Source: Craterostigma plantagineum
Lineage: Eukaryota > Streptophyta > Magnoliopsida > Lamiales > Linderniaceae
Direction of reading: 5' to 3'
Length of the DNA: 64,000 bases
Assembly: GCA_027422505.1 (NCBI GenBank)
Contig: JAPQWV010000002.1
Location: 24,964,501-25,028,500 of the forward strand
Of this stretch, positions 1 to 12,468 are shown in pieces; the first letter of the stretch is position 1, and the number at the start of each line of letters is the position of its first letter. A model generated the notes under the pieces. It was not told the DNA's origin, did not search any database, and saw only the letters and a list, made by a program, of their open reading frames with translations. Both the position numbers and the translations under genes were made by a program.

Positions 1-1256
1 GTGAAAGTTTCATTTCTTCATGGTGACCTTGAAGAAGACAGTTATATGGAGCAGGCCGAGGGATTCAAAGTCAAGGAAAATGAGCATCTTGTTTGTAAGT
101 TGAACAAGAGTTTGGACGGTCTGAAACAAGCTCCACGACAATGGTACAAGAAGTTTGGTTATTTTATGACCATGTTTGGTTATTTTATGACCAGTCACGA
201 GTACACCAGAACCTATTCTAATCATTGTGTATTTGTCAAGAGGTACTCCGATGACGACTTTTATTATCCTTCTATTGTACGTTGACGACATGTTGATCAT
301 CGACCATGATACTAGCAAGATTGCGGCGTTGAAGAGAGAGTTGAACAAGGTTTTTGCGATGAAGGACTTGGGAGAGGCGGAGAAAATTCTCGGCATGAAG
401 ATTTCTCGTGACAGGAAAAATCGGAAGTTATGGTTATCTCAAGAAGACTACATTGAGAAAGTTCTCGAGAGACTTCACATGAGTAAAGCCAAGGCGGTTT
501 GTTCTCCACTTGCAGGTCATTTCAAATTGTCTTCTGAGAAATGCCCGAAAAGTGAGAAAGAGAAGACCGACATGATCAGAGTTCCTTATCAGTATGCGGT
601 CAGTAATTTGATGTATGCTATGGTTTGTACTCAACCCGATATTGCCCATTCCGTTGGTGTCGTTAGCCATTTTCTCTCTATCCGGGAAAAGAGCACTGGG
701 AATCCGTAAAGTGGATATTGAGATATCTCAGAGGCAATTCCAAGAAGTGTTTGTGTTTTGGCAGTAGTGCCCATGCTAGTTGGATATCCTGATTCAGACG
801 GCAGGTGATATTGACTCCAGAAAATCTATTTCAGATTTTTTGATGACATTTGCAGGGGGAGTTATGCCATGCCAGTCGAAGCTGCAGAAGTGCGTTGCGC
901 TATCCACCACAGAAGCCGAATACATTGCAATCACGGAGGGTTGCAAAGAAGCTTTGTGGATGAAGAAGTTTCTTGAAGAACTTGGTCTACAGCAGGACAA
1001 GTATGTTGTTTACAGCGATAGTCAGAGTGTCATTCACCTCTCCAAGAACTCGTCATTCCATTCGAGATCCAAGCATATCGACGTCAGATACCATTGGGTT
1101 CGAGATTTGCTCGAGTCGAAGCAATTATATTCGGGGAAGGTACACACGAGCGAGAACGGATCAGATATGTTGACGAACATTTTGCCGAAGGAGAAGCTCA
1201 AGACCTGTCGGCGGAAAGCTGACTTACTTGAGCCCACCGTATGAACCGGAGGGGAA
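1..1256 (+). pseudogene. Ty1/copia pol remnant: reverse transcriptase and RNase H
   Basis: Tail of a copia polyprotein, already open at the window edge. The RT region shows the [19 protein letters not shown] block and the catalytic YVDD at 278-289. The RNase H part has the ALSTTEAEYIA block and ends near 1244. Reading is broken: the first frame runs to 285, the YVDD frame is shifted and runs to about 709, and RNase H resumes in another frame near 780. There is also a 21-bp tandem duplication near 154-196. The element cannot make an intact polyprotein. Family identity is certain; the lineage within copia is not resolved. The 3' LTR follows directly. Confidence 0.93.
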
Positions 1257-1262
1257 GTTTAT

Positions 1263-1841
1263 TGTGTCCGGCCCATATATTGGGTGGCTCATTTGCATGT
1301 ATATAATATTATGTAAAAAAACCATACAACACACACAACGCACGAACAGACAGAGAACAGAGAGAAAAGAAAGAAAAGAGGGAGAAGAAGAATAATTCGA
1401 TCCGGACGATCCGTTACCCCGTTTCACCCCGTTTCGTCGAAACTTCGGGAGGAGAGTCACATCGACGTGATCTACACATCTATCGGGTCAGATTGGTCGA
1501 TTCGTCATCTTTTGGTGGTAATCGGCTTCAACCTTTTTCTGTGTATATTCGAGCTTGTAACTCGATGTTAGTTGGTGAACCGAATTTGTAACTCGACGTC
1601 TTATGTGCTCTCTTATCGGCGTAATTTTTCGGTGTGTTTTTGGGCCGTTGTTATCTCGAGACGTTCTCGTGAGTTGTCTTTGTAATCGTCGCACTTATTA
1701 TAGTGAATTGTTTCATCGGATCGGGAGAGCGATCCCGTGGTTTTTCCCGTTTTGGGTTTTCCTTGTTAAAAGTTGACGTGTTATTTTGGTTTCCGTTGTT
1801 GCGTTTGATTGCCGTTATTTGTTCGTGTCGACACCCCAACA
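1263..1841 (+). repeat. 3' LTR of the Ty1/copia element
   Basis: The LTR follows a purine-rich tract (ggaggggaag, about 1248-1257) that can serve as polypurine tract. It starts TGTGTCCGG or TGTCCGG and ends CCCCAACA, giving the TG...CA ends of LTRs. The 5' LTR lies outside the window, so the borders were not confirmed by comparing two copies. The left border is uncertain by a few bases. Confidence 0.7.
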
Positions 1842-2130
1842 GTTAAATGGCCACATCATTGAAGCTTTTGTACGTAGTTTATCAGATTTAAACTTTTTAC
1901 CTACTTCTATTTCAATAGGTTCCCTTACGTTTAGACTGATTTCTTCTGTCTATCCTTAGACTTGAATTTTCATTCACTGGAGGATGTAATGATTTACACG
2001 CATGACCTCTTGGTTCGAGCTCTGCAACCATGTTAAATGATTATTTCACCTAAAAGCTTGACGTTATAGGGAAAGTATGATAGTTTAACTTTTATATAAT
2101 TTTTTTCCTACAGATATCAACGAAACATTC
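1842..2130. other. Flank of the copia LTR; no gene seen
   Basis: AT-rich sequence between the LTR end and the last recognisable exon of the acyl-CoA-binding/kelch gene. I see no open frame, repeat or RNA gene. It may be intron of that gene, because further kelch repeats are expected downstream and are absent from the window. Confidence 0.5.
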
Positions 2131-4880
2131 ATTAAAAAGTAAATCATCCATACTAACCAACGAATGGCCTGCACATGAAGTCGTCAAACCACTGGCTACA
2201 CCCAGAATTTCAACTTTGGACCATGTCCAACTTCTAATGTTTAGCACCTAAAAGATAACCACACAAAATGAAGACATTACATATCCGTATGTAATCTCTG
2301 AGATCTTCTGGGCGAGAAAGTAACACTGCAGGTGAAAGAATTTACCAAAAATACTTTATGCCATACCTGTAGGTAACTCAAATATCGACCGTTATGATTC
2401 CCACCAATTAAGTACATTTTATCATCAATGACAGCTGCACCATGCTATATATGTAACCAAGCCATGTCAATCATTGATTACTAAGTATTCTATACAATGA
2501 ACAGTGTAATACAGATGAATTAGGAAAAAAAAATGAAAAGAATTAAAGAAACAGCCGGTACGTACCTGATACTGGAGGTGTAACCCACTGGTCATATAAG
2601 CTAATTAACTCAATGCCCTCAGACACAACATCCTTATCCCGAGTTTCTGAAAGGCTACCATTTTCATACAGAATTGTCTCTTTCTCGGGTAACATGTTTC
2701 CGTTCTGAGAAACAGCCCCATCTTTGGGATTATGCTGAGCCAGTGGATAATAAAAAGGGGGAAGATCAGGGAAGATTTCTAATCGCAGCAACATAGGTGA
2801 AAGAGATTTCATTTAGTGAAATCTTACAATGATTTCTATGTCTACAGTAGGCTCCAAAACATGGTTCGATATCCTTGAATACCAACCAGGGTCTTCCTCC
2901 TGTTTCAGAGAAAAGGCTATAAATACATGGTGTTATGAGACAGCTTGATACTAATGATCGAAAAAATTTGCCTTAACCTCTAATATTTTAACGAAGAGAC
3001 GCATTATTGCCTCAGTCGATGCCATGTTTCCAAGCCCTTCCAGCTTCAAAAACAAAATCAAACAGCGTGAGATAGTATCTAAATCGTTCTGGAAAGTTTT
3101 ATTTTACTGATTTATCTAGAAAGTTGGGCGCTGCCAAGTGACCAGCATATCATTCATAGTTGTCTTTCCCACGTTTAATGCATGTTGCCAACCAATCAAC
3201 TGTCAACATGTCTTATGCATGTGATGACAAAAGTTTTTACATGCATTCTTGTTTCTCAACTCAGCCATGAGTGATTCTTATGAGTAAGAGTCTTACTACC
3301 GATTATTAAACATGAGAATAGAAAACCTTGTCCATTTGCTTTGCTCAACGGGGCTCCAACCTCTAGGCTTAGAAATATTGCAAGGCCCCACAGTTGCCTG
3401 AAAAAAATCAAAATGCATTTTTTTTTCCCCACCACTTGTTGTTAATGAAGTACATAATTTGACAATGAAAATGTTTAATAAATTTTTTCTTCTTAATACA
3501 TCATAGGCCTAAAATAGTCCGGATCGCGACACCAATATATTTTCCATGCGAACTATTAAGTCCTTTCTCAAGAATATATAAACATAAAACATAATTTGGA
3601 TAATGTTTTACAAAAATCTTATCGAAATTTGGTAAATATCTAATGTTACTTGTGGAAAAACAAACATGCATCTTGAGATTGAGTGAAGGACATTGATCAA
3701 TTCTACGCAAGCAACACTAATAAACTTGAAATGGTGTAATATAACATCAACTAGCATAGCTTTCTGAGTCCCGAATACTAAACTGAATTGAAAAAAAAAA
3801 AAAACACTCCTAATGCATTCTGTTGGGGAAGATGACCCAAAACTCCGTGGATTATCGCCATAGATCGATCGGGGATGAATTCGAGCGAAGAACGCATCGA
3901 AACAAGCTCGCAGCTAATGTTCGCCGGCACGCGCATGAGGTGTCGCGGCCGTGAACGACTACAGCTTTGAACTGAGTGGAGTTGCTGCCCAGATTCACGG
4001 CCGTGAAGCTGGTTGTCCGTGGCCGTGAAGGCTGCCTGGAAATAGAGCTGAAGGCGCGCGAGTGCGTTCAATTGTGCAGGGCCGTGAAGACGATGTGCGA
4101 GGCCGTGAATGACGACAGAAGCTGAAGAAAGACGTCCTGATTGAGTCACGGCCGTGAGATGTCGTGTTAGAGGCCGTGACGCGCTTCAGGGTTCTTAATT
4201 GCAGTTACAACCGACTTGGTGACGAAGTAGGAACCTTCTAGGCGATTTATCTTCTATAAATAGGGAGATTTAGCTCGACTTTTGTACTAGTGAGTTGAGA
4301 GAGAAAGTTACAAACTTGTAATCCCTGTAAATCGTTCGGAATATAATTGAGAGTTCGATCCGTGGACGTAGACCCAACTTGGGGTCGAACCACGTTAAAA
4401 ACCCCTGTTTTCTTCTGTTTTTCTTTCTTCTTTCTTCGAGTCGATACGTACACAAGTCGGCCTTTCCACCAGACACCGAACAATCGCTCGAAGCCTTATC
4501 CAAAGGCGAACTCATAGGCGCCGATTTCCCAACACACTCGAATATAACAGAAACACACGACTTAGCGGCTAGCCGATCCCGGAGCAACTAATCGAAAATT
4601 TGGCCAACATATTGCCACGGCAGCTAATCAGTTGGATAAATAAAAAAAAAAAAGCAAAATAACCAAATTAGAGAAACTGGCAAACATATCAGTCAAAGTT
4701 TTCGACTCAATACTCCTTGCCATTGGGCCAAACCAGATCGTATGAATAATAAGTCATCATTCTACATACAATGATAAAGCAGAATAAAAAGGAGACCGAA
4801 CGCTATAATGACAAAGAAACCTCAGCGTAGGCTGCCGCCGCATAGAATCGCTCCGGATAAGCCATAGCAGCCGCTGACAT
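2130..4880 (-). pseudogene. Acyl-CoA-binding domain / kelch protein (ACBP4-6 type), broken
   Basis: Fragments of a plant ACBP with an N-terminal acyl-CoA-binding domain and C-terminal kelch repeats. In gene order on the minus strand: start exon 4880-4821 (AYPERFYAAAAYAE); 3397-3327 (ATVGPCNISKPRGW, VEQSKW); 3043-2978 (MASTEAIMRLFVKILE); 2899-2828 (EEDPGWYSR); 2734-2566 (YDQWVTPPVSG); 2444-2367 (kelch HGAAVIDDKMYLIGGNHNGR); about 2231-2140 (TWSKVE, CAGHSLVSMDD). The second ACB exon (KLSSKFSN-type segment) is missing or degenerate near 4680-4750, and the linker before HGAAV is missing. The kelch part stops beside the copia LTR. A solo LTR sits in the first intron. It is probably non-functional; the rest of the kelch domain could lie left of the copia element. 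Confidence 0.8.
3821..4534 (+). repeat. Solo LTR (copia-like) in an intron of the ACBP gene
   Basis: Ends are perfect inverted TGTTGGG...CCCAACA. The flanks CATTC (3816-3820) and CACTC (4535-4539) look like a 5-bp target duplication with one mismatch. Inside is a TATA box (cttctataaataggg, about 4251-4265). It is followed by a 'gatccgtggacgtag... gtcgaaccacgtt' segment typical of copia LTRs. Upstream of the TATA lie repeated CACGGCCGTGA units (about 3945-4180). No pol sequence is attached, so this is a solo LTR. Confidence 0.8.
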
Positions 4881-6241
4881 GTCAGACGACGGCGTCGTCT
4901 ATCGAATCTGAGATCGCTTGTGAGTGTCAACTAGTAAAGAAATCAGTAATTTCCGGCGTGTCTGAATCGAAGCGGAGATTGACGAGATTTATTTTTGTTG
5001 GTGGGAAGGCTATTTATAGGTAGGCCAGCTGACGTTAGCTAGTGTTAATTATTCAAGTTGGGTTAATTCCTGATCAGTACCTTTTAATTTCAACTTTCTT
5101 TTAAATACCCGTCGGATTATTTTTTCCTTATAACCCATTTGAAAATTTATTCCTGTTTGCAATACCTAAAAAGCTCTTTTCAGCGTTAAATGGACGAAAA
5201 TAACACTGTCTCACATATCAAAAAGCTGAATAATAATTTTCACATGCATTATACCAAAAAAAAATATCGTTATTGTACCAACAAAATTTGGACATTATAC
5301 CAGAAATGCCATCTGTTTTCGTTATTATAGCAGAAAATAATGAGATTCGAATTTTATACAGTGAAATTGGACATTATACTAACTGATTGTGCTATTATAC
5401 CAGAAATTATAGAAATAATACCAAAAAATTGAAATTATACATGTGTTTTTGTTATTATACCAGTAAATAATGAGATTCATTATATACAATGAAATTGGAC
5501 ATTGGTACCAACTGATTATGCTATTATACCGAAACTTACAGAAACTATGCGAGAAAATGTTGAAAATATACTATATGTTTTCGTTATTACACCAGTAAAT
5601 ATGAGATTCGAATTTTATACAATGAAATTGGACATTATACCAATTGATTCTGCTGTTATACCCAAAATTATAGAAATTATACCAACTGAATTTGCTATTA
5701 TACGGAAAATTATAAAAATTATACCATCTGTGTTGGTTATTGTACCAGTAATAGCGTTATTATGGTTTACAGCGAAATTGGACGTAATTATACCAATTGA
5801 TTCTGCAATTATACCACAAATTGTAGAAATTATACCATCTGTTGTCGTAATTATACCAACAGAATTGTACGCTATATCATTTGGTATAATAATGCTAACA
5901 GTTGGTATAATTAGAATAACAATTGGTATAATAATCAAATCAATGTCCAATTTAAATAGCGTTACTATAATTACAGGGAAATTGGATGTTATACCAACTG
6001 ATTGTGCTATTATACCAGAAATTGTAGAAATTATATCATTTGTTTTCGTTATTATACCACTAAATTTCGTTATTCGAATTTATACAGTGAAAATGGAGTT
6101 TATACCAACTGATTTTGCTATTATACCACAAAATGTAGAAATTATACCATAAGTTGTCGTAATTATACCAACAGAATTGTAAACTATACCAGTTGGTCCA
6201 ATAATGATAACGGTTTGTATAATTAGAATAACAGTTGGTAT

Positions 6242-7571
6242 TGTTGATCTATGATCGCCGATCGACATGGAATTGACCTGTGTTTATTCTTGTGCGAATT
6301 GAACTAACGTAATTGAGCAATCGCCAGCTCAATCAAAGCAAATCGCAGCTCAAATACAGAAAAACGAAACAATTACGTGGTTCGACCTCGACTTCAGGCC
6401 TACTCCACGGACCAACAGAGCTTCAATTTGTATTGCTCACAACACAAAAGTTATAGATTTCCATATCCACTACAAATCCCTAGTTAACACCTTTCGCTAA
6501 TTCTTACCCTAGCAAAAGATACGAGCTCTCAAAGTGATCTCGCTGCAACTTCGATTCTGATATTTATAAAGCTTTCTTCAGGTGTTTTAAGTCACGCTCA
6601 TTTGCAGCCGTCCAATCAGATCTCCATCGCATCCAACGGTTATAGAATTGCTAAAGCAATTCTTCTTGCATCAAATCTCGTCCGTTGATCTTCAAAACGC
6701 ACCACATCTGACGTTCCGTATTAAATCTGCCCAGTTTGAATCTTAGCCATGTGATGACGCGCCAACAGATCCGACGGCCCTCATTTAATCACAGTTTAAA
6801 CTAGACATGCCCAACTGCCGGTTAACCGTAACCGGCGGTTAGTAACCGGCGGTTGACGGTTAGTCCATGGGACTAACCGTAACCTAACCGGCCGGGGGCG
6901 GTTGACGGTTAGCCGTCCCCGGTTGCCGGTTAACTAACCGCCGGTTAGTCAACCGCCGGTTAGATGGTTAACCGGCGGTTAAACCGCCGGTTAATTTTTT
7001 TATTATTTTTTATTTTTTATTTTTTATTTTTAAATTTTTATTTTTTATTTTGCAATTTACTATAAAGTTAAATGAATTTTCGGTGTAATTTCGTTCCTAG
7101 TTTACTATTTTGATATAAAATTTTAAATATAATAAATTTTACGAATCATGAAATATATTACGAAATTTTAATGCAATATAAATTACATAGTTTCAACAAT
7201 TTCTAAATAATTAGTACTAATATTAGTAAAGTTACATAGTATTTCTAATTTATTAATATTAATATGAGTAAATTAAAATAGTATAATTTTATTTTTTATT
7301 ATTTTTTTATTTAAGGTTATAACCGCCGGTTAACCGCCTAACCGGCGGTTGGCGGTTGGGGAAAACCCCTAACCGCCCCGTAACCGGCTGGTGACGGTTG
7401 CTGGTTACGGTTATCGGCCGGTTACGGTTAAAATTGGGCATGTCTAGTTTAAACACTTCAGACCTTAGCCTATTTCAGCTCCTCTGATACAGTTTGAGTG
7501 TGGTCATACAGCCGTTTTGCCGGCGACTTTTCGGCCACCTCCGGTGAGTTCTTGGCTCACATTTCCCAACA
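6242..7571 (-). repeat. Solo LTR (copia-like) inserted in the TTATACC element
   Basis: Ends TGTTGATC...TCCCAACA, flanked by a perfect 5-bp target duplication GGTAT (6237-6241 and 7572-7576). Read on the minus strand, it has the 'gtccgtggagtagg... gtcgaaccacgtaatt' signature of copia LTRs. It carries a nested hAT MITE; without that, its length is about 680 bp. There is no internal coding part. Confidence 0.88.
6802..7446. mobile_element. Non-autonomous hAT MITE nested in the solo LTR
   Basis: Terminal inverted repeats TAGACATGCCCAA...TTGGGCATGTCTA, with a perfect 8-bp target duplication GTTTAAAC at 6794-6801 and 7447-7454. An 8-bp duplication is the hallmark of hAT. The arms are rich in AACCGGCGGTTA motifs that can fold back. 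The core is AT-rich, with no coding capacity. Confidence 0.93.
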
Positions 7572-7753
7572 GGTATAATAATCAAAACAGTTGTTATGAT
7601 GTTCAGTTTAATTTCAAGAAAGGGTATTTTCGTGTTCACTGTTTGGGGTATTACATAACTTTTTCGCAGATGGGTACTGAAAAGGAATATTTTTCGTTAG
7701 GGGTAATTTTAAGGAAGTTCAAACCTTGAAAGGTACTGATAAGTAATTCACCC

Positions 7754-8560
7754 ATTATCCAAACATTACTAATGTCGTCTGCAGATCCGCCTCTGAAGTT
7801 TCTGTAATTAGAAAAAGACCTACTAATTATTGTAAACTACATTTACATTTCTGTTTTTTCCCATGATCGACGTGAATCCAATAGCTATATATTTTTTTCT
7901 TAGTAATTTTCGATATATTGGTTCTTCAATCAAGTCGCGGCTTTTTTTTATTTATTTAATAGAAGAAAAAAAAATTTCTCTGCCTAAGCTAAAATCATGA
8001 TTTCACGCACAAGAACAAATCATCAACAGGGTTTTTTTGTTATTTAAGATTACTTTTGTGTGAAATTAAAAAAAAAGGAGTGTAGGGTTTTTAATTTAAA
8101 AAAGGGATTGAGTGTTTAAAAAAAATCGAAGTGTTTGATTATGATTTTGATCCGCTCGATTGAAATTTCATGTCGAAATGAGGTGTTAATCGATGGGTTC
8201 GTGATTCTTAAACATATTAACCCCAAATCTGAGTGAATTTTGGTGTTTCTGAGCCTGAAATCGATGTTTTCGAGTAGAAATCGATTTATTCGAGTTTTTA
8301 TTCGAGTTATTCAAATAAAATTCTGGTAGAAAAATGTTATATTCGAGTGGGAAAAAAGAATAGAAAATGAAAATCGAAAAAATTATTTATTTTTCGAGTT
8401 TTTTTTTTACTCGAAAATAATACTCGAATAATATAATTTATTCGAATTTTTCGATTTTTTTTTTTTACTCGAAAAAAGCCAATTTAAGTTGAGGTTTTTT
8501 GGTAACTTTCGGTCCACTCCCTTTTGCTTAATAAAAACACACGACGCTCCCTACTGTTAA
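7754..8560. other. AT-rich spacer with TTCGAGT-rich segment; no gene
   Basis: No supportable gene. From about 8030 the sequence resembles the non-coding stretch near 59780-60650 upstream of the second MULE transposase. Both share an 'agattacttttg' block followed by A-rich text, then many TTCGAG/CTCGAA motifs (8230-8480 here). It may be a decayed non-autonomous relative of that transposon. Confidence 0.5.
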
Positions 8561-8856
8561 AATAGCCCCATCAACAGCAATGTTTTGCAGAGAGAATATA
8601 TTACATACACAGTTTGTCTCAGAACCCAAATGCACAATAACATAAAGCTGTGTAAGACAAAGTGGCCAAGACATCATTCCACACCAACAATAAACATAGT
8701 AAAGCTACATTCGGTTTGGTCTAAGAGAATTCATGCGAAGAAAACCATGTCGTCGCATCAAAACAGTTGACCGACGCTTCCATTGTTCTTCTTTTGCAAT
8801 CTCCTTTTTCTTTTTCCAAACGGAGAGGTAATATATTCACAGTGAGAAGAGAATCA

Positions 8857-11800
8857 CTATGTGCTCGAGCAGTTCTCCCATGTGCCGTATTTCGAGCTGA
8901 ATGTCCCTCCACCACTTTTCTGGGCAAATTCAGAGATAACAGCACGAGCACAACTATCCCAAGTTCTGGCAATTTCACCAAGGGACATTGGTTGCTCAAG
9001 AGCTCGAAGGGATATGTTAAATCTCTCTTTTGCCTTAATGGAAAGATCTTCGAATTCCTTGCTGCATATGCATAGTGAAACAGGGTTGAAAATGTATGTG
9101 AAGATTTTAAGAGCATATCCATACAACGGAAGATTAACATGTACTCACCTAACTTCGACTGGAAAATTATCCAAAAGTACTGGAGATGAATTTGGATAAT
9201 TTTTTGGAATGAGCAATCTTAGAGGCTGAATAGGCGACTGCAACATAGTCAAAGATACTTCGATCATATAGAGAAATATTGAAATGAAGAGGAGAGGGGC
9301 AACGAAAACCAAAGCATACCATCTGTGTTGAAGCATACTGCGATTTCAGATTATGGCTAAGAGCCACAGCACTGTATGAGCACTTCACGATGATTCCACC
9401 TCCGCCTTCAGCAGCTGCTGCAGCTGCAGTTGGATCCACATCGTCTTCACTGATATAAACCACAGTGTCTATAAGCCTTTGATTTATTTCCCGTAACTCT
9501 TCCTCGAGAGCATGGTTAGCCTGACAAAAGTGCTACGCTCTTAGTTATACAATAGAGCAGTCACACAACAGTTACGATATAAAACTATACTCAGGAAGCC
9601 ATTCACCACACAGGAAATTTTTAGTTCAGTGTACAGGATGTTGATAAACCCAAGACTTCAAGAAGGCTACCAATTTTAAGCATCACATAACTCTCAGCCC
9701 ACATGCATAAACTAGCCTTCACCATATCTCAATCTAAACTGCAAGGCCCACGAAATGTCCAAATTAAAAGTATCGGCTTGATTCTAGAAAGAAAAACAAT
9801 ATGCCAAAGTTCCAGAAAAAAAGAAAAGAGGCCGAAGCAACCTAACCAATGCATGCATGCAAGAAGAGGTTTAGTTAAGTTTATAATGACCAGATTGGTA
9901 GTGCTTGGTCGACATATGCTCCTCTGTTTTCCAACAAATTAAACATGTGATAAAAGAAATAAGAGCTGAGAAGTACCTCAACCCTAGGCCTCTTAACGCT
10001 CGATGATGCCCCAGTGGACTCCCCATCAGACTCATTTCCACTGAGATGCCTCAGATTGATGTTCACACTCCCAGTTGATGAAACAACATTTGACGGAACA
10101 GCACTTGTATAACGTCTCATTTTCTTAGTACCACCTGGACCATCTTGTGTGAAAAAATTTCTAGCTTGCAGGCGACATTTGGTCATAGCGACCAAATCTT
10201 CACCGACTGCGGCTCGCGATCCATTCCCTGGAGCAGATCCCGCTATTCTGTCAACCATACTGACCACTGAGCTAATGTCATTGACGGATGCACTCAAAGT
10301 ATTAGGAGACATTGATTTCACCTGTCAAGTAATACCGAAAGCAAACTGAGAATCGATCCTGCAACAACACAAAACATATCGAAAACTTTCACAATTTATA
10401 TCATGATAAGTAATCCCTTTACCGCTTTCATCAAACGTTGGAGTGGCTGTTCCAAAGCACTAGAATTTCCAGAAACAACAGTCGACTGAGCACCGTGATT
10501 CCCGTCAGTGCTAGTAAATTCTGCAAGTAAAGGCGAGGCTGATATCCCTGGTGTGCCAATCGAAAGAGACTGGCTTGGTAATGTGGCAGCAACTGTTGGC
10601 TGATTCTTCACGCTTTCAGCATTCAACAGCGATGACATACTGGGATTTATCTTCTCGGAATCAACAGGCGCAGGGGATGGAGCCATAGAAGTTGACGGGG
10701 ATGGAGCAATGAATGGTGAGTTTGCAGATTGTAAAGGCGTGCCTGCTTTGTGTGATGCCAGAAGATACTGTTGGTCTATTTGTGGGGAAGGGTGATGTCC
10801 AATCTGAGGCGACACAGCTTGAAGGATGGGCTGCGAAGAAATAGAGTAAGGCGACCCAGACTTCATGGACTGTTGATGGTATGATGGCCGTTGGCCAGCA
10901 GAAGGATGCTGTTGGATAAGTCCAGGTTTTCCACTCATCTGATGTCTCAAGTTTATGTCATTCGTGTCATTGGTCTGATTAATCTGTTGCATCATTTTCT
11001 GTGGATGCAACTGCGTCGCCTGCTGCTGGGTCACTTGCTGCTGCTGCTGCAATAATTGTCTCTGCATCAATAGATGTTGCATTTGTCGCTGCTGCTGGTA
11101 TTGCTGTTTTACTTGCTGAGTAGAAAACATTTGTTGCTCCTGCTTTATCTGCTGGGGTTGTAGAAGACTTGAGTTCGCTTGTAATGGATAAGCATTCGGT
11201 GCGAGAGAAGATAGCCCACTCTGTGATTGTATCGAGTTGTTATTCATATGCTGCAGAGAGCCCACAGGATTTTGCTGCAGAGAGCTCATGCCTACTTGCT
11301 GGATTTGATTCAGTCCATGGCTTTGTCCAGGATCAGCACTCGAACCTGGCTGAGATGCATCCATCGTGCTCTGGCGAGAATTCAAAACACCACTCCCAGA
11401 CGATAGGGAAATTGGCTGTAAAGTGGTCATATTGTTCTGCTGCATGGACATGGCAGAACCGTGTGCATTCATCTGTTGCATCTGAGAGTTCATTTGACCT
11501 TCATTATGACTTTGGGAAACTTGAGGCTGTTGCGGCTGAGATTGCTGCATCGCCTGCATCTGAGGTTGGCCGAACTGACCGGGTGGCTTTCGGGGTCTAT
11601 TGTTATTTAGAATACTGACAATTTGTTTCTCTATTCCAGGAATCTTCTCTCTATGACTGGGAAGAACTTCATTCTTGTTAGTACGCAGAAACATTATATA
11701 GCGTTCCAACATAGTTTTGTAAATCCTTAGTTTTTCAAGTTGCTCATTTTTGGGCTGTTGAGGTACTGCATCGTACTGCAATAATAAGTACAAAACACAT

Positions 11801-12426
11801 CATTAGTAAGATACAAACCATAAGCAAGAATCTACTTTATGAAATCCGAAATAAGTAGCAATGTCTTTATCACACAGCAGAATGTTAATTTCGAAATAAC
11901 GTGATATCCTTCCAATAACTAACAGTCGAACATGCATAGCTAAGAGCTAGATATTCTGTAATATGACCTGCATCCCCAGCCCTTAAACCTTGACTTTCGG
12001 CCACTCATAAGTAATAAACTTTCCAATAATAGCAACGAAACGAGATGATAGCAACGAAACGAGATCCAACGTATAACATAGTTTACCTGCTGCAACTTAG
12101 CAGCCATTCGCTGGTACATCTCATTCAAGTCAGGATAGTACAGATCACACATAGCTTTTATCTGTAGACAAGAAATGTATTATCAGGTCCACAATGTCAT
12201 GAAGTATTACTGTATCAGCATAGGAAGACCAACAACTTCCATAATTATCATACAAATCTATAAAATGTGGAAGATAAGAATAGAAGGGGAGGGGGCCGCA
12301 TATGTTAAACTGGGGGTTTTATCCCAAGACAAATTTGTATTATAGAGAGTTTTGTCAACAGCACATCAACCTTGCTCTAACACCCACTGGCTTAAAGATA
12401 GAACATTCAATTAATATTATATATAC

Positions 12427-12468
<42 letters not shown>

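Larger units (their letters stand above)
5060..7753. mobile_element. TTATACC-repeat DNA element with long inverted ends, copy 1
   Basis: The left end (GGGTTAATTCCTGATCAGTACC) is inverted at the right end (GGTACTGATAAGTAATTCACCC). Inverted similarity continues inward for roughly 150 bp. The core is built of short imperfect units around TTATACCA, in one orientation on the left and TGGTATAA on the right. This makes spurious open frames on both strands. The element is split by a solo LTR at 6242-7571. Flanks ATTATTCAA (about 5049-5057) and ATTATCCAA (7754-7762) could be a 9-bp target duplication with one mismatch, which would suggest a MULE-type origin. That duplication needs three extra bases at the left end and is not seen in the second copy at 20036-21038. 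Confidence 0.75.

Noticed and set aside
5502..6152. 216-codon open frame rich in Ile/Pro (IIP repeats), with a matching antisense frame
   Set aside because: It is the translation of TTATACC repeats inside a transposon. Both strands give equally long frames, and there is no protein family resemblance.
11169..11618. Long plus-strand open frames opposite the MED15 glutamine-rich exons (also 13152-13379, 13662-13898, 12756-13106)
   Set aside because: These are antisense shadows of CAG/CAA-rich coding sequence, with no conserved features.
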